Source: Asterella californica (lineage: Eukaryota; Streptophyta; Marchantiopsida; Marchantiales; Aytoniaceae). From it: a stretch of DNA of 64,000 bases. Of the stretch, positions 1 through 12,046 are shown in pieces. The position numbers were made by a program, and so were the translations under genes. Location of the stretch: NCBI GenBank assembly GCA_036924285.1, contig JAYKYS010000002.1, positions 7,130,001 to 7,194,000 of the forward strand, given 5' to 3'. The notes under the pieces are model-generated. The model did no database searches, had not been told where the DNA came from, and was given only the letters and a program-made list of their open reading frames with translations. Within the stretch, counting starts at the first letter, position 1; the number at the start of each line of letters is the position of its first letter.

Positions 1-1
1 G

Positions 2-103
2 CAACAGAAATTTCTTGCAACGGCACTAGAAGCTCGAGCACCAGGGGATCAAGCTTCTCTCGCAATGCAGGAAGCTTCATCGACTAATTCACTATCATCA
101 TAG
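2..103 (+). CDS. possible 3' end of an unrecognised gene
   Basis: An open frame enters from the left window edge and ends at TAG 101-103, giving 33 residues with codon-like composition (Q, A, E, S rich; it ends in a Ser/Thr-rich tail). It could be the last exon of a plus-strand gene lying mostly outside the window. No domain can be recognised in so short a piece, and chance openness is possible, so this is a tentative call. Confidence 0.25.
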   Translation, partial: QQKFLATALEARAPGDQASLAMQEASSTNSLSS

Positions 104-1544
104 AGCATCTCGTGATATGAAGCAACAAAACCTCTAGTTCCCTCTTCTGAGTATTTCGGTAACAGTTTGGGGAGTCATGTTCTTAGTGATCTTATGCCGA
201 GCCAACACTGCGGGTGCTGCCCTAGGTCTCATGATGATTCTCCACTCTCTACAGCGACTTCCCTTATATTTACTTGTATGTTGCAGCAACATCTAGCACC
301 TAGCGTTGCACTCTCCCCAAATTTGACTTGTTCCTTTTGTTCATCATGGTGCTTCTACACCTTTATGCGTTTGCGACTCGGGAGTCTTGGGGTGCAATTT
401 AAACGTCAGTGCGTGGTTTACGCCGATGAAGCTCTCTATCCCAAGAAGGGGAAAGAAGAAAATTAACTTAATAGAACCTGAACACCATGGGCCTAACACT
501 TGCTGTAAATGAGTAACGTGAAGGGACACGCGGACACGGATAGGGTGGATTCTGCAAGGGAAGGGAGGAATTGTGGTCAAAAGTTTGGTCAGCCGAAGGA
601 CTATTCCGCCCGACCGTGGCCCTGCAGTAGGCGCGGATGCATGCACCGCACCCGAGAGAATATGCCACTGATCCTCATTCCATTTGTCTTCAGGTAGTCA
701 GCAGCTCACAGAAAGAAGGAAAAGAAGCACCCGAGTGATACAACCCCACAGGTCAGCCTAATTTCAAATCCTTAGGGAGGCACCGAGAGTGCTGCAAGGT
801 CTCGTTTGAGAGGAGAAGTCCAAGTGTGGCATGCCTGTACTGATTGCTGCAATCCGGGGTTGATGAAATCGAAGAATTTATCCATTCTTGGACGTGATCT
901 AAGCCAGCCCGGAGTCTTCCTTTCCCGGCTGATGAGGATCGTGCGTAGCGGATACGAGGACTCACGATTGGCTAGTGACGACCTACCGTCTGGAGGTTTA
1001 GGCTTGCAGGAATTGAGGAGTACAGAAATGAATGCCGGTGGAGCGAGCTGCTGATTTGACGAGGTAATCTCGCGCCTCTACACTTCAAGCCTAGGAAGCG
1101 CCAGATGCACGTTCTGGCTAGTCACTAACTGATGCGGCATGGTTATTGACGAGATCGAAGTATTGTGGAAACCGTTGCCGGTCAGAATCAGAGATGATAG
1201 GAGGGAATTTTGTTCACAGTCAGGGAGCTTGATTTTTGGCTTCTGTTCTGATGGTCTGCAAGTACTTTTAGTGCGGTCTGTTATCGATATCAACCTGACG
1301 GTCGTACCACTGTTCTGATGTTCTGGAATGTACTTGTGTTGCGACCAAACTGCAGGTTAGCGTTTTCTCGCATGTCCTTGGAATGAGCCTTGGTGTGCCG
1401 AGATCTCATCTCAAAGTAGTCCCAACCGTTAGAATGAATAGTCGGGACGGATGTGCAATGTTATCACAGTTCTAATCGTACTCTATGTCTCTGGTGCATG
1501 TGGTTGTGTTACTGTATATTTGTCGGTCATACAGGGGAGTGCGA
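104..1544. other. intergenic / upstream region of the 1545-4750 gene
   Basis: I see no supported coding exon here. Short open frames occur on both strands, but none shows a recognisable motif or a continuing splice pattern. A splice-acceptor-like site (TCATACAG, ending at 1533) lies just before the first ATG of the next gene, so an upstream non-coding first exon is possible. Confidence 0.5.
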
Positions 1545-4500
1545 ATGGAGGCCACTACTCCGTGCAAGGTCGTAGGAAGGGCGTGCGTGCATAGACCTCA
1601 CAGTGGACTTTCCGCCAGCTCTTCTTCTGCACCGCTACCGAGCTCCTTGAACTTTCCTGGCAGACTAGGCACGTCTTGTTGGATACCACAGTTCCCCAAT
1701 CCAATGGCATTAGAGAACTTAGTGGCCTGCTTAGCCCAAAAACCTGTTTCTTTAAAACCCTTGAACGTCTTGTCACCTAGGCCGAGCGTAAAAAAGCAAA
1801 GACTTCCGAAGAGTTTCGATTCTTCACTTAAACCTCGTGGAAGTGAAAGTGAGCTTGCTAGTGGATTTTTTCTCCGACGAACGGAGCTGGTACCAGCTTG
1901 TAGGTTTCAGGGATTTGACGACATTTCGACAGCTCCGAACAACTTCTTTGATGGACGATTAGAGAGATACGATGTAGGTAAAATGTGGGACTCGTTGCAG
2001 GCACGACGTTTTGTTGAGAGAGAATCTAGCGGAGGTCCGGATACGGTTCAAAACTGCAGCTCGTCACCGGCACGCAGTGCTTGTTTTGCGGCCATCTCAG
2101 CACAGACGTATCAGCCGCCGATGCAAGTACCTGTGGTACAAAGGTCTGGCCCTTGGTGGATGAGTTAACTCTGTGAATTTATTTTCGCTTGTTCGCTTTT
2201 TGAGCTGCGGAGGACTTTGACCCGCCGAGCGCTAGATGTTACTGAATACTTCCAACTTTGCAGGTCCCAGGTGTCGAGTTATGTTACTGGAGGCGTACTC
2301 TTATCAATTGGCGCGTGGATTTTGTGGGTGATTACAAAGACGGAACAGTATGCCCGTAAAGCACTGGTATCACCTGAGGAAACTCTTGTTACCCCACCAC
2401 CGGCTCCAGAGATGGTGGAACAATTTGAAAGGGCCAAAGCTTCTGTCGCACAGGCTGCCTTGGTGAACGATGCGTTGGCTGCCGTTCGAAATAACGATCT
2501 AATCAAGTACGGTGCTTGTCATGTTAAAACGTGCACATCAGCCTGTTGGTGATTTTGCTTCTTTCTTTTTATTTGTTAGGACATACATCTTTCTTTTTTT
2601 CTGTTACAAGGATATCCCCTTGACATGATATGGTGTGATGGTGTGTAAGGGAAGTTCAGAGAACATGTTCTTCGCGTAGTTGTTGTATTTCTTTCTGTCC
2701 CGGGTCAAGTCGGGATCTTCTCGTATGACTGATTGTTCGTCCTTAACGTCTCAATATAGCTCCCATCTACCAAGTTGTATATCATTGGGTTTGCTTTATT
2801 GAGGGACGGAGGGAGAGTTGGACCACGAAGTCGCTGTAAATTTGACTACACTTTACGGTTCTTGCTGGGAGTGAATACGAACACTACTTTTGCATTTGCG
2901 CCCGAGAGCAAACCCAATTCCCGACAGACCTTTCTCATGCGGCTCTATTATAGCACGACCGGTAGAGCAAATTACCTACATACGGAGGGTTTGCTTCGTA
3001 CCTTTGACGTGTACTCAGATTTCTCGTTTTGATGGAGAATGTAGATCCTGACTTGGTAATTGCATGTCTCCAGAAGTTGATCTGTATGTTTACGGGCCTT
3101 TATAGATGAGTATTATGAGGAAACATATCAAGTTTACGTGATAGCTGGGACTAGAAACCGTCAAATTCAGTCGTTTCTTACTTCCTTACCTAGAGGGACA
3201 CTAGTTGTATTTTTGCTACGCGTAGAGCGGCTTTTAGCATAAATTCGGGCGGTCTACGCTTGAGGGTAGCCCCTCCTGATTTTATTCCACCTCTCGGCCG
3301 GAAATTTGGCTTGCATCGTTGATTTTGCCCGCGGGATGTTGTTTCTTGTACATTAGTCGGTTGACAGGATGTTGATCCATGACAATCCGGTTTCTCTTCA
3401 AATCGACTTTTGCCACATTTATTCCGTTCAGTTCTAGACCCTGGGCCTGTAAGAAGAATGGTCACAAAGATCTTGATGTTGTAACATGCGCGGGTTTGTA
3501 ATGTTGTCTGGAAGTCTTAAGCCGGGTTTTCCATTCGATGTTAGGTAGTTGTTACGCACTACTAGTGTTCTGTTTATGGATTTTGGTTGGACGAGAAGTC
3601 CAGCGTGAGCTCGGAATTTCTTGAAAATCCGTAGGAAGTGGATACCTTGGAATCAGCTTTCGAGTAGTGCATCGCTTTTAAACCGGGGGCAGGCTCTTAC
3701 CTTTGAATTGTACTTTGCAGTAGCAGACTAGTTTTACACTTTTACCTAGACACACGCTGGTAAAGCCCTGGGATTACCTCTCGAATCTTATAGCCGATCT
3801 TACTGATATCCGAACCACACCATGAGCATATAGGAGTCAGCAGAAAAAGTTAGAACCAGATCCATGGTACAAAAGTAGTTTCTCCTCGGAATATTGGCTT
3901 TTACTTTCTGTGCTTTACTGTGATGTGTTGCGTGAATCATGAAACCGGTAATCGACGTTATATCTGTTGTTTGATACTGTTAAGCAGGTGTACAGTTGAG
4001 ATGGAGCTTGCCCTCGAAGAGAACAGAATAGCCAGAACAAGTATTGAGTCCGATTTTTTTTACGAAGGGGAGGTAAGAATCGGTTTTCCTTTTGCTTGCT
4101 GGAGCTGATCTTGCTCCTTTGCCTTGGTCAGTTAATAAAAATTAAGGCATGAACTTAAGGTATGTGCATCAGAGAATACATGCATGCAAGGACGTAAATG
4201 CATATTTATACAGTTTCCCTGGGAGAGCACGTCCCTTTCACTAGCAAGCTGCCGGGAAAGACCTCAACTGCGCGAAGTGGATCGTTTGGTCGACACAAGC
4301 GAGATCTAAAACTTAGTCTGTGGTTTTCAGCACAAAGTAAAACTCGCCAGATGTAAAACTTAGTCTGTGGTTTCTGTAAAGTACAACTAGGTAAGGTAGA
4401 GGTCTGAATTGCTACGCATGGTTTTTCCTGATCAGTCCTTGAAGGTGGAAAATTAGTCGATTTTTCCTTTTCTTCTCTTTTCACCTAAGCATGGGATTCA

Positions 4501-4750
4501 TTCTCACCTGTTGAGTTTCGTTCTTAGTTCCTACAATATTTTACTCCTTTGTCTCAGAAATTGTCCTCACCAACGTGAGTACTAGCAGTTGTTGCAGGTG
4601 TACCGGGGAGTTTTAAAGATGTGGTTAGACGGTTATCCTTTGGACTATGGAAGGATTTTACAGTTGAGAGGTCTTCTGGACATACCGAGTAAGGAAGCAG
4701 AGGAATTGGAACAGGAAGTGCAGCTACAGAGTGATGCCTACGTCATCTGA
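1545..4750 (+). CDS. unrecognised plastid-type single-pass membrane protein, 4 exons
   Basis: I infer four exons: 1545-2143, 2264-2506, 3988-4072 and 4598-4750. All junctions are GT-AG and phase-compatible (2/1, 2/1, 0/0), and the product is 359 residues ending at TGA 4748. The N-terminus (MEATTPCKVV, then a Ser/Ala/Pro-rich stretch poor in acidic residues) resembles a chloroplast transit peptide. Around residues 200-230 there is one hydrophobic segment (YVTGGVLLSIGAWILWVI). After it comes an Ala/Glu-rich helical region, then a C-terminal part of conserved appearance containing YRGVLKMWLDGYPLDYG and IPSKEAEELEQEV. I do not recognise the family. Intron 3 (4073-4597) carries a 20-bp motif twice (4307 and 4353). 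The exon chain is inferred from phase and sequence character only; the two short last exons are the least certain part. A thylakoid or envelope location is inference. Confidence 0.6.
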
Positions 4751-6364
4751 GATAGGAGATCCAGAACTGTTCATCGAAGATGTTTATGGATTTCGACTTC
4801 TCTGTGTCCTCCTGGTGGAGACCCCCTTCGTGGAGAAATTTGAGGCCAGTTCGAGAACGTCGGCGGTAAGCTTCATGCGACTTTATATCATGAACTGTCA
4901 CTGGAACTAAATTGTTTTATGCTAGAGCATGATAACTTGGGACTCATAGGAAACGCAAAAATCAGGTTTGGTCTCGGGCCTACAGTATTGAGCTGTGTGC
5001 AGCAGTGGACGTTCCCGTCCTAATGCAACAAGTTTTCCCGCTGTATTCGAGGAGCAGTTTTGACATGCGTCTGGAAATTGCTTCCCATTGCTACGTGCCA
5101 GATGAGGGTTTTAATTGACCCATAATAGGAGCGAAGTATCCTTTTTAGCAGCGGGAAAATGTAACCTAATGTTGAAGATTGTGATTGGTGTTCTGTGTAC
5201 CACCAAGTGTTTAGCCCGATGAGAACACTAGAAGTCGTAAACTTGCCATTTTGTCAATTTCTTGTTGACAAATTGGGAGACATTTAGTACTCTGGAGCGG
5301 GGTGGGGAGCGTTGTTAACAACATGAATGAATACTTATTCTATGCGGTAGAAGTTTCCACCTAAATGCCTGAGGAACACGGTCAATGTCTTACGCCAAGG
5401 TTATTTAAGTGTGAACTTGAACAAGCTAACTGTTGATGACACGATTTCTCGTAACAACTTAATGAGCAAAGTTGTTGTCGCTGTACCCAACGCTTCTGTT
5501 GTTTAACTTTGGACACTTTAGTCACCTACTATGGGACTGTAAGTCTGTTAACGCGACCTGTGGAAGGTTCAGAGGGAGTCTTTCGCAGTCTTGTCCACTT
5601 AGAAGCTCTAAGGTCGTGGGAGAGTCTAATATTACAATTACACAATGGAAGGTACCTCGAGCAAGCTGGGACTGCATATGTAGCCTCGTATAACTGAGAG
5701 AGCATCACAGACAGATCCAGTGAAAGTACAAAATGTAGTTCCGTGCTGTGGAACACAAGATCTTTATGAGGGAACTGTGCATATCAACCACGGTCGTAAG
5801 GTTCAGATATCGTAAAACATTATGGATCTGGAATCTTCACTCATTCCAGGGAATTTTGGATCTGGAATTTCACTCGTCCTTCGTTGTATTTAATCGGGTT
5901 CTTAAATCCTTCAAAATCTTTGAAGCCTACAAATTACATTGCAAAACGTAATCCACTGGGAACCGCGAAGACACCCATTCTGGGAAAGCATTGCATATGT
6001 TATTATACAGCTCTTAGCAGCGCAAGTGTGGATAGACGGACAGGGGGTCATTGTTTTCGGAAAGGGTTGGGTTTCGAGGCTTCCGATGTTACGTTGTTTT
6101 GTTTTGTTTAATGGCTTCTTGCGACAAAAGTGGAGAATATTTGCACGGGTGTCCCGAACAAAAAGACAGTCTCCCGGCCGCCGAGTTTCTAGTGATACGG
6201 ACTGTGTTGTACGTGAGAATCATTTCGTCCCTTCTTGAACAACACTTCGCAGGATGAGTTTTTTTCCTTGGAATGGTCTGTAAACAGGAAATAATTATAC
6301 TGGAATTTTTCTTTGTAAAAGGATTAGCGGCAAGTCTATGGGAAATGGTCTTTATTCTTTACTA
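4751..6364. other. intergenic region, nothing recognised
   Basis: This stretch follows the stop of the upstream gene and probably begins with its 3' untranslated region. Several short overlapping frames exist between 5472 and 6257, but none has a recognisable motif. I see no RNA gene or transposon hallmark here. Confidence 0.5.
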
Positions 6365-6534
6365 ACAAAGTAAGATCACAGAGAGGTATTACGAGAAGAA
6401 ACGTAAACTGGGAGTATTTATACTGTTTGACTTGGGAGTATTTATGCTCACAAAGTAAGATTACAGAGCAGTACTACGAGAAGAAACGTAAACTGGGAGT
6501 ATTTATACTGTTTGACTTGGGAGTATTTATGCTC
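6365..6534 (+). repeat. two-copy tandem repeat, 85-bp period
   Basis: Units 6365-6449 and 6450-6534 are nearly identical. Both run from ACAAAGTAAGAT through ACGAGAAGAAACG and GGGAGTATTTAT to ATGCTC. Each unit also contains GGGAGTATTTAT twice. This is a recent tandem duplication in non-coding DNA. Confidence 0.9.
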
Positions 6535-6779
6535 TCTGACTGGGGAAGTTCCTGTCCAAATCGAACGTCATCACAAGAGAAGTATAGCAGTTGTTCTCTG
6601 GAGGGAGCTCACGGTCATTTGAAGGTAGAGTTTCATGAAAGAACTTAGTTATGAACTGATTACTCATATAAAAAGGTATACCATCTTCATGCTGGCAATA
6701 CACGGATTTACGGATAGTTAAAGCTGCTCTGACAATACTAACAGGAAAAGAGAGAAACACTAGTAGTAGTTTATTGCTT

Positions 6780-7262
6780 TCATTGCGGTTGTTGTCCTCA
6801 CAAGACCTTATGAACTTGGGATAGCAAAAGTAAGCGGAGCGTTGAGTCCTTGAGGATAAGCCTGAGTTCTTTTAGATACCACGTAGAAGAATGGACTTAT
6901 AATGCACTGGAAGCACTCAAAAGTGTCAGCAAAGGTGTAAGAAATCTTGATGTAACCTAAGCCCAGCAAGAGAAAGTCTGGAGGTTTCAAAGAGTAGCGG
7001 AAATCTATGTACACATAACTTTAGGTGAGCTTTTCTCAATTACGTTGGGTAATAGAACGGGTCCTGCTCTTATCAAAACTATCTTTTTTGCTTCGTCCAG
7101 AGAGCGCATGAACTTCTGGTTATGTACAAATCAGGTTCTGAAAATGACAACAAAACTTGAAAGATCAAAAGGATACGGTGGAAGACTCGATGGTACATGA
7201 AAGCGATCCACTTGCACTGATAACTTTCAATACCGTGCTTACAAACAGGCTCTGATACAACC
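6780..7262 (-). mobile_element. truncated Ty1/copia-like 5' end (PBS and gag relic)
   Basis: On the minus strand, 7260-7247 reads TTGTATCAGAGCCT. This closely matches the primer-binding site complementary to initiator Met-tRNA used by many plant copia elements (consensus TGGTATCAGAGC). Downstream on the same strand, 7014-6808 encodes a gag-like peptide with the string FLLLGLGY. A related minus-strand peptide (FLLLGLDY with the same spaced I-PF-Y pattern) occurs at 25603-25313. The LTR should lie above 7262 on the plus coordinates, but I cannot fix its outer end. The element is truncated before the protease. Confidence 0.6.
7247..7260 (-). other. copia-type primer-binding site
   Basis: The minus-strand string TTGTATCAGAGCCT is one to two bases from the canonical Met-tRNA-complementary PBS of plant LTR retrotransposons. 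It marks the inner edge of a former 5' LTR. Confidence 0.65.
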
Positions 7263-7562
7263 TAGAACGCTGAGAATTTTAAGGCTCGATCTAGTGACAG
7301 GCTCCCTGCAAGACTAGAAGGAGAAGACAGATTCTCATCATCGGTCTCATGGTCTGGTTGAGAATTCTCGGACATTGCAAGCAACGAGGATGGTAATTAA
7401 GTAAGCAAGGAGTGGATATTGCAAGCAGCGAGCACGTGAACTCATCTAAGAAGCGGTAAGCGTGGCAGCAAAGGTAGGAGGCAAAACGAGCTCGAGTTTT
7501 GTGACACCATCTAGGGACAAAATCCCTATCAGCTGACCCATGCGCAGATGATATGCATGACC

Positions 7563-7614
7563 ATTAATTTATGAGCTAATCCTTCTAGAGAGAAAGGTTA
7601 GCTCATAAATTAAT
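7563..7614. repeat. foldback hairpin, 17-bp perfect core arms
   Basis: ATTAATTTATGAGCTAA (7563-7579) is the exact reverse complement of 7598-7614. Pairing continues inward with one wobble and one mismatch to give about 24-bp arms. It resembles a miniature foldback element or the fused ends of one. Confidence 0.85.
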
Positions 7615-8796
7615 ATGTATTGAATGAAGACTATTTCTATTTGTGCAGAAGAGTTGGGTCGAAGGGGTTACTTTTGAAGTCACTGCGTTTATAAGTTTTC
7701 TTTCTCCCAAAGTCCATGTGTCAAGTTCAGCTCAGAATTATATAAATTTATTTATTTAAATTTAGATTTATAAACTGAGTTTAGATTTATCTTGTATTTT
7801 GTTTCTATGTAGTAAGCAAACATTACAGTTAGAGCATTTTTATAGATTTCCACTTTTTGAAGAAATTTTTTTTACCAAAATGATCATGTACATCTAATCA
7901 TTCAAAGAATTCTAAACCTATTTTTTGTTGTATTTTTGTGTCGTTTGATTCTCACACTCGTTGCGGATGCATATTATTTTTGTTTTCAATCTTAGTCCTG
8001 AAAGCATTCGACAACGTAAGGCACTAGAAACGTCTATGTCAAATTGACAATTTTTTATAAAATTATTACAGTTTTGTTAAGTTTTAAATTCGAATATTTA
8101 CGTGATGTTGATCTTTACAAACAAAATTTTCATTCAGTGAACTCCGAAATGGAATTCTCGTTCAAATAATGTTCCTTTCTTGTCCTCGAGGCGGAGCGAG
8201 CCTTCTTTTATCATAAACCACCCGTTTCAGTATATAAACCATTATTAGATAAAACTATCTAAGTGGTATTAGGCTGTACGGGCAGTTGAGCTAAGCATTG
8301 TATTTTTCTCACAAATTGTCATGAGTTGAAGTCACTGCGGTTTAAAAAAGTATGCACGTAACACAGACTTCTAGGAACTTTTGCTAGTGTGTTGTTATCG
8401 AGAAAATATATAAATGTTAAACGGAAACTCTATATCAAGCTAGCAGAAAATATCAAAGTATTTATAGATGTTAATTGCAATCAAACCTGGAACACTAGAC
8501 AACCAGGACATAAATCATCAAGGGAGCAAGGGCTAATGATCACTAACCAAACACATCTAATGAAAGTTTTAATTTATTACTTTACTCTTTCCAACAGAAG
8601 GGTTAGGTCATAAATGAAACCTTTACATAATGATGGAAGAGATGAATATGCATACAACGTGCACATTTTGAGAATGGGGACAAGACATCAAGCTGCGAAG
8701 GTGGGGATATTAAGACATGACATGACATGATATTGTAAGACATGGAGACATTGTCTGAAAAGTCAAGAATTTGTTTGGTGTTCCATGTGACGCTGC
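7615..8796. other. AT-rich intergenic region
   Basis: AT-rich DNA with long A and T runs and no supported gene. The frame at 8389-8613 has no recognisable motif. The sequence at 8576-8616 (AAGGGTTAGGTCATAAAT) resembles one arm of the foldback at 7563-7614. Confidence 0.5.
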
Positions 8797-9085
8797 TGTC
8801 ATGTCAGTTTGGGCACCTCGGCTAGGTTGACCGAGTGCGGAGTGACGAATCCCGGTAAGGTCGTTAGTGCCGTTAAGGCAAGTTGGTGAGAGAGCCCACT
8901 AGGGGTATACTTCGCAGGTAGGGCTTGGAGGCTTTAGTTCTTCAAGTTGAGCCTTCAAGCTCCGGGCTATGGTGGATAGTCTAGTTGAGTGTAACCCGGA
9001 TTCTCTTCGTGCTTAGAGTGGGTTTGGCTTGACCGTTTGTGAGTAATCTTTGTTATAGGGTTGGAGATGATAATTTCTCTGTTCA
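8797..9085 (+). repeat. 5' LTR, gypsy copy 1
   Basis: It starts TGTCATGTCA and ends TTCA (TG...CA). It matches 18130-18418 over its full length with scattered substitutions and the same 289-bp length. The match continues five bases further (GATTA). Related 292-bp repeats bound copy 2. Confidence 0.88.
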
Positions 9086-10719
9086 GATTACTTGAAAAAC
9101 TGAGTGCAGGTCGAGACGGAGTTCAGTAAAAGCTCGCTGATATGAAATCGTCCGGTGGTATCTTCGGGCGTTGTCGTTCGTGCTTGATTAATTAAACTTG
9201 CGATCGAGGTGTGTGTGGGCGCATGGTACCTTGCTGTTTGCAGCTTGATTGCTGTTGTGGGGTCGAGTGGAGATTTTCTGTCATGAGAAAGCGCTGCAGA
9301 AATTTTGCGGAATGTTCTTGATGTGATCTGTTCGGACCGGAGTGCGCGTTTGGGCATTACAGACGGAGTACTTGTCAATGTCAGCCCGGAGTGGGCTCTT
9401 TGGAAGCGCATTGAAGAGATGATTGTAGTGCATCAAGTTTCGTGGTGTTTGGTCGAGCATCGAAGAAGTTATGGCATGTCGAAGTTCACTGCCGTGTGAC
9501 CCGAAAGTGCAAGAAAGCTAGTTACGTCAGATTTTGGTGCAATTTCGTGTGAAAACTGGAGTTTAGGAGTTTTGTTTTGTGTGTGTGCATTCGCGAAGTG
9601 TGTATTGTGCATTCGTGAATCTGTTGTCGTGATGTTCGGGTTGGCTTTGGGTGTTCTTGCTGTTTTACATCAGATTTTGGTTATCCGTGTGCACCCGCAA
9701 GCTATTTTTGCTGTTTTGGAGCCTCTTTTGGTGCAATCTTGTGCAATTCGAGGTGGAGCCGAGTCTCTTTTGGTGTGTTGTATCCGTTCTACTCTACTCT
9801 AGGTTTCGAGGAGCAGAGATGCGTGAGAAGCGGAGTGCGAGAGTGCGGAGACGGAGCGAAGCCCGAGCCCGAGCCCGCCGCAAGCCAGCTTGCTGACGTG
9901 CGTGAGAGAGGTATGCAAGTTTCAGTTGTGTGAGAAGTGTAAAACCAGCTGGTCACCCATCCCAACACTGTTTCTGAACTTGGACACTTAACTGTAGTCT
10001 TAGCTTTGGCTTTACCACTAGACCAATAGCTCTTGGTGTCCTACAGAGATACGTGCAAGTACTTATGGACTTGTATAAGATAATAAGAGACCTTCTCGCA
10101 CGTTCCTAGAGCAGTGGTAGGGCGACTCCACAGTATTAGGAGGAAGCTATAGTTGTGGTAGTGTTTGCCTACACCGTAGAGACGCGCATGAGGGCAATTG
10201 GTGGCAGTTGTCTTGGGTGAGCTAGTAGAGCTATCACGTAGATATTTTTGGAGCTACTAGAGGTGTGGACATCTAGTTAGTGACCTTAAGTATCAGATAC
10301 GACGGTTGGTGACCATATATTGTGCATGTGGTCACCGAAGAGGAGACGTCAGTCCAGGTGGGGTTAGGTTTCTCTTTATGTGAATGTTTGAGTGTAGAGA
10401 GTTATCGTTTGGACTTCATGTGGTTGGAACCTCTCCATATTCTGCTTCCTGTTTGTGCGCCGCGTTTGCTTGTGTTGACGCTTGATTTTCGGAGTGAGTT
10501 CACTCCAGTGTGCTGTCGGTAGTGAGGCTGGAGTTGAAGATCAGTCAGACTAATTTTGTTTCTCTCACTGTGCGGTTGGAGTGACGACCAACAGATCGTG
10601 AGAGGCTGCATGTGGTGATGGCAGGTACATGTTGTCTTTACCTTGATCGTCCTAGTAAGAGATAGAGGAGCTTAGTAGGAGCGGGGTTCAGCAAGTGGTG
10701 GTTACGGTGGTGACGGGGA
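9086..10719 (+). other. untranslated leader of gypsy copy 1
   Basis: This is the 1.6-kb stretch between the 5' LTR and gag. It has no recognisable protein domain; short frames such as 9572-9933 are not supported. Its middle part is homologous to the leader of copy 2 (52336-53280). It contains an antisense 5S rRNA-like block at 9942-10048. No canonical PBS follows the LTR directly; the nearest TGGTATC string is about 70 bp inside. Confidence 0.65.
9942..10048 (-). ncRNA. antisense 5S rRNA-like / tRNA-like block in the leader
   Basis: Read on the minus strand, 9992-9951 begins GTTAAGTGT and ends GGGATGGGTGACC. This reproduces box A and box C of the 5S rRNA internal promoter with the same 42-nt span as in plant 5S rRNA. 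Upstream on that strand, around 10026, is GGTCTAGTGGTAAAGCC, which resembles a tRNA A box. The block is also in copy 2 (53082-53190), where the box C region reads GATGGGTGACCTCCTGG, even closer to 5S. It may be a SINE-like or 5S-derived module captured in the leader. A full 5S gene is not present, and whether it is transcribed is unknown. Confidence 0.65.
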
Positions 10720-12046
10720 TTGCGACATTCCGGTTGGGGAGTGTGTTATCAGGATTCTCTCATCACGGAGTTCTCGGGAGGTTCTGGTGGAGACTTCTCG
10801 GACAGTGGGCATACACGGAGTAGGATGACGTACCGACTACCTACATCCTTGTCGTCAGTTGTTCCAGAAGACGAGTCAGACGCAAACAACGCGTTTTCTG
10901 GTGGTGAGTCTAATGTCACCACATCGTTGTTGTGGGACATGGACGAGATCTATGAGACCACGAAGGGGTCTCGACATTACTCGGGTACAGTTGGTATCAT
11001 TGAGCTGGATGACTTCATCCAGGAGTTCGACAGTTGGTGCGATCTGCAGCAGATGCGGAACCCACAACTGTTTACACCCTTCATGGCGTGAAAAAGTTTG
11101 TTCTAACACTTGGAGGGACCGCCGATGGACGATTATCATGAGTTCAGGCAAGATTATAGTGTTGAGATTGAGTTGTGGAGACAACATTGGTCTCCCAACT
11201 ACGTTTTTTTCACTATTGGTGCAGTTTCGGGAGGCGTAGCACCTGTGAGTTCGGATACCAGTAGCAGTGATACATCCACAGGTGGCGGAGTACCTACTAC
11301 CAGCGGTGCGTCCACAAATAGTGGAGCAGGTGGTAGTGTGAGCGGGATACCACCAGGGTTTAACCCTGTGGTTCAGTTCTTCCAATGTTTGAAGAAGAAC
11401 TATCAAGGTGTGCGGACTGACAAGTTGAGGAGTTGACGGAAGCACGTGCAGTCCAGTTCGAGATACTAGACCGGGAGCTGCGTAAGAGAGTTAGAGATAC
11501 CGCTTCGTCGTTGGCGGTTGTCTTTGGTTTGGCTGAGCGGATTGAGCTCAACATGGTGGAGGAGAGGGTGATGGTTGCTAGGTTCAGCAAGGAGACAACA
11601 CAGGGAGCGACCACCTCTTCTCGAGGATCACAAGTTACGCGTGGTGGTGGTGGTGGTAAAGATCGTGCGGAGCAGTCACTATCTCAAGGAGGTGTTAGAG
11701 GATCTGGTGGGCAGAAGCCCATGCCGTCCTTCTTTAGTCAGCAGCAAGCGGGTCCTTGCTGGACGTGTGATGTCCTCATCAGCAAAATGACTGTCCACAG
11801 AGGAGAGGTGGTTATGAGACGTCAGGGACGTCTCAAGCAGTACCTAGGCAATGTGAGCATTGCGGACGACCTGGTCACAGTAGTGACCGTTGTTTTGATC
11901 TCCATCCCGAGTTGCGGCAAGGGAAGGCTGATCGTGGACGAGGCGGAGGAGCTCAGGGAGGCCGTGGTGGTCGAGCTGGGGGTTGAGGTTCAGCACCTGG
12001 GAGAGGACCGGTTGGTCCACCGTCTACTACGACGTCAGAAGCAGGT
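10720..12046 (+). pseudogene. gag: gag (capsid/nucleocapsid) of gypsy copy 1, broken
   Basis: One frame from 10720 to 11436 continues through two nonsense codons (TGA 11089, TAA 11104). It contains strings typical of plant gypsy gag, such as FDSWCDLQQMRNPQLFTPFM and EIELWRQHWSPNY. A frame change follows. At about 11847-11890, in another frame, there is a CCHC zinc knuckle (CEHCGRPGHSSDRC). This is the nucleocapsid motif that packages element RNA. Both stops are explained by single transitions (TGG to TGA, CAA to TAA). The true gag start is uncertain. Confidence 0.7.

Noticed and set aside
344..1054. Overlapping short frames on both strands near the left end
   Set aside because: They overlap each other on opposite strands, have no recognisable domain and show no phase-compatible continuation into the 1545-4750 gene.
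9153..9162. TGGTATC string in both gypsy leaders as a tRNA primer-binding site
   Set aside because: It lies about 70 bp inside the LTR end in both copies and matches only seven bases of the usual site, so I did not annotate it as a PBS.
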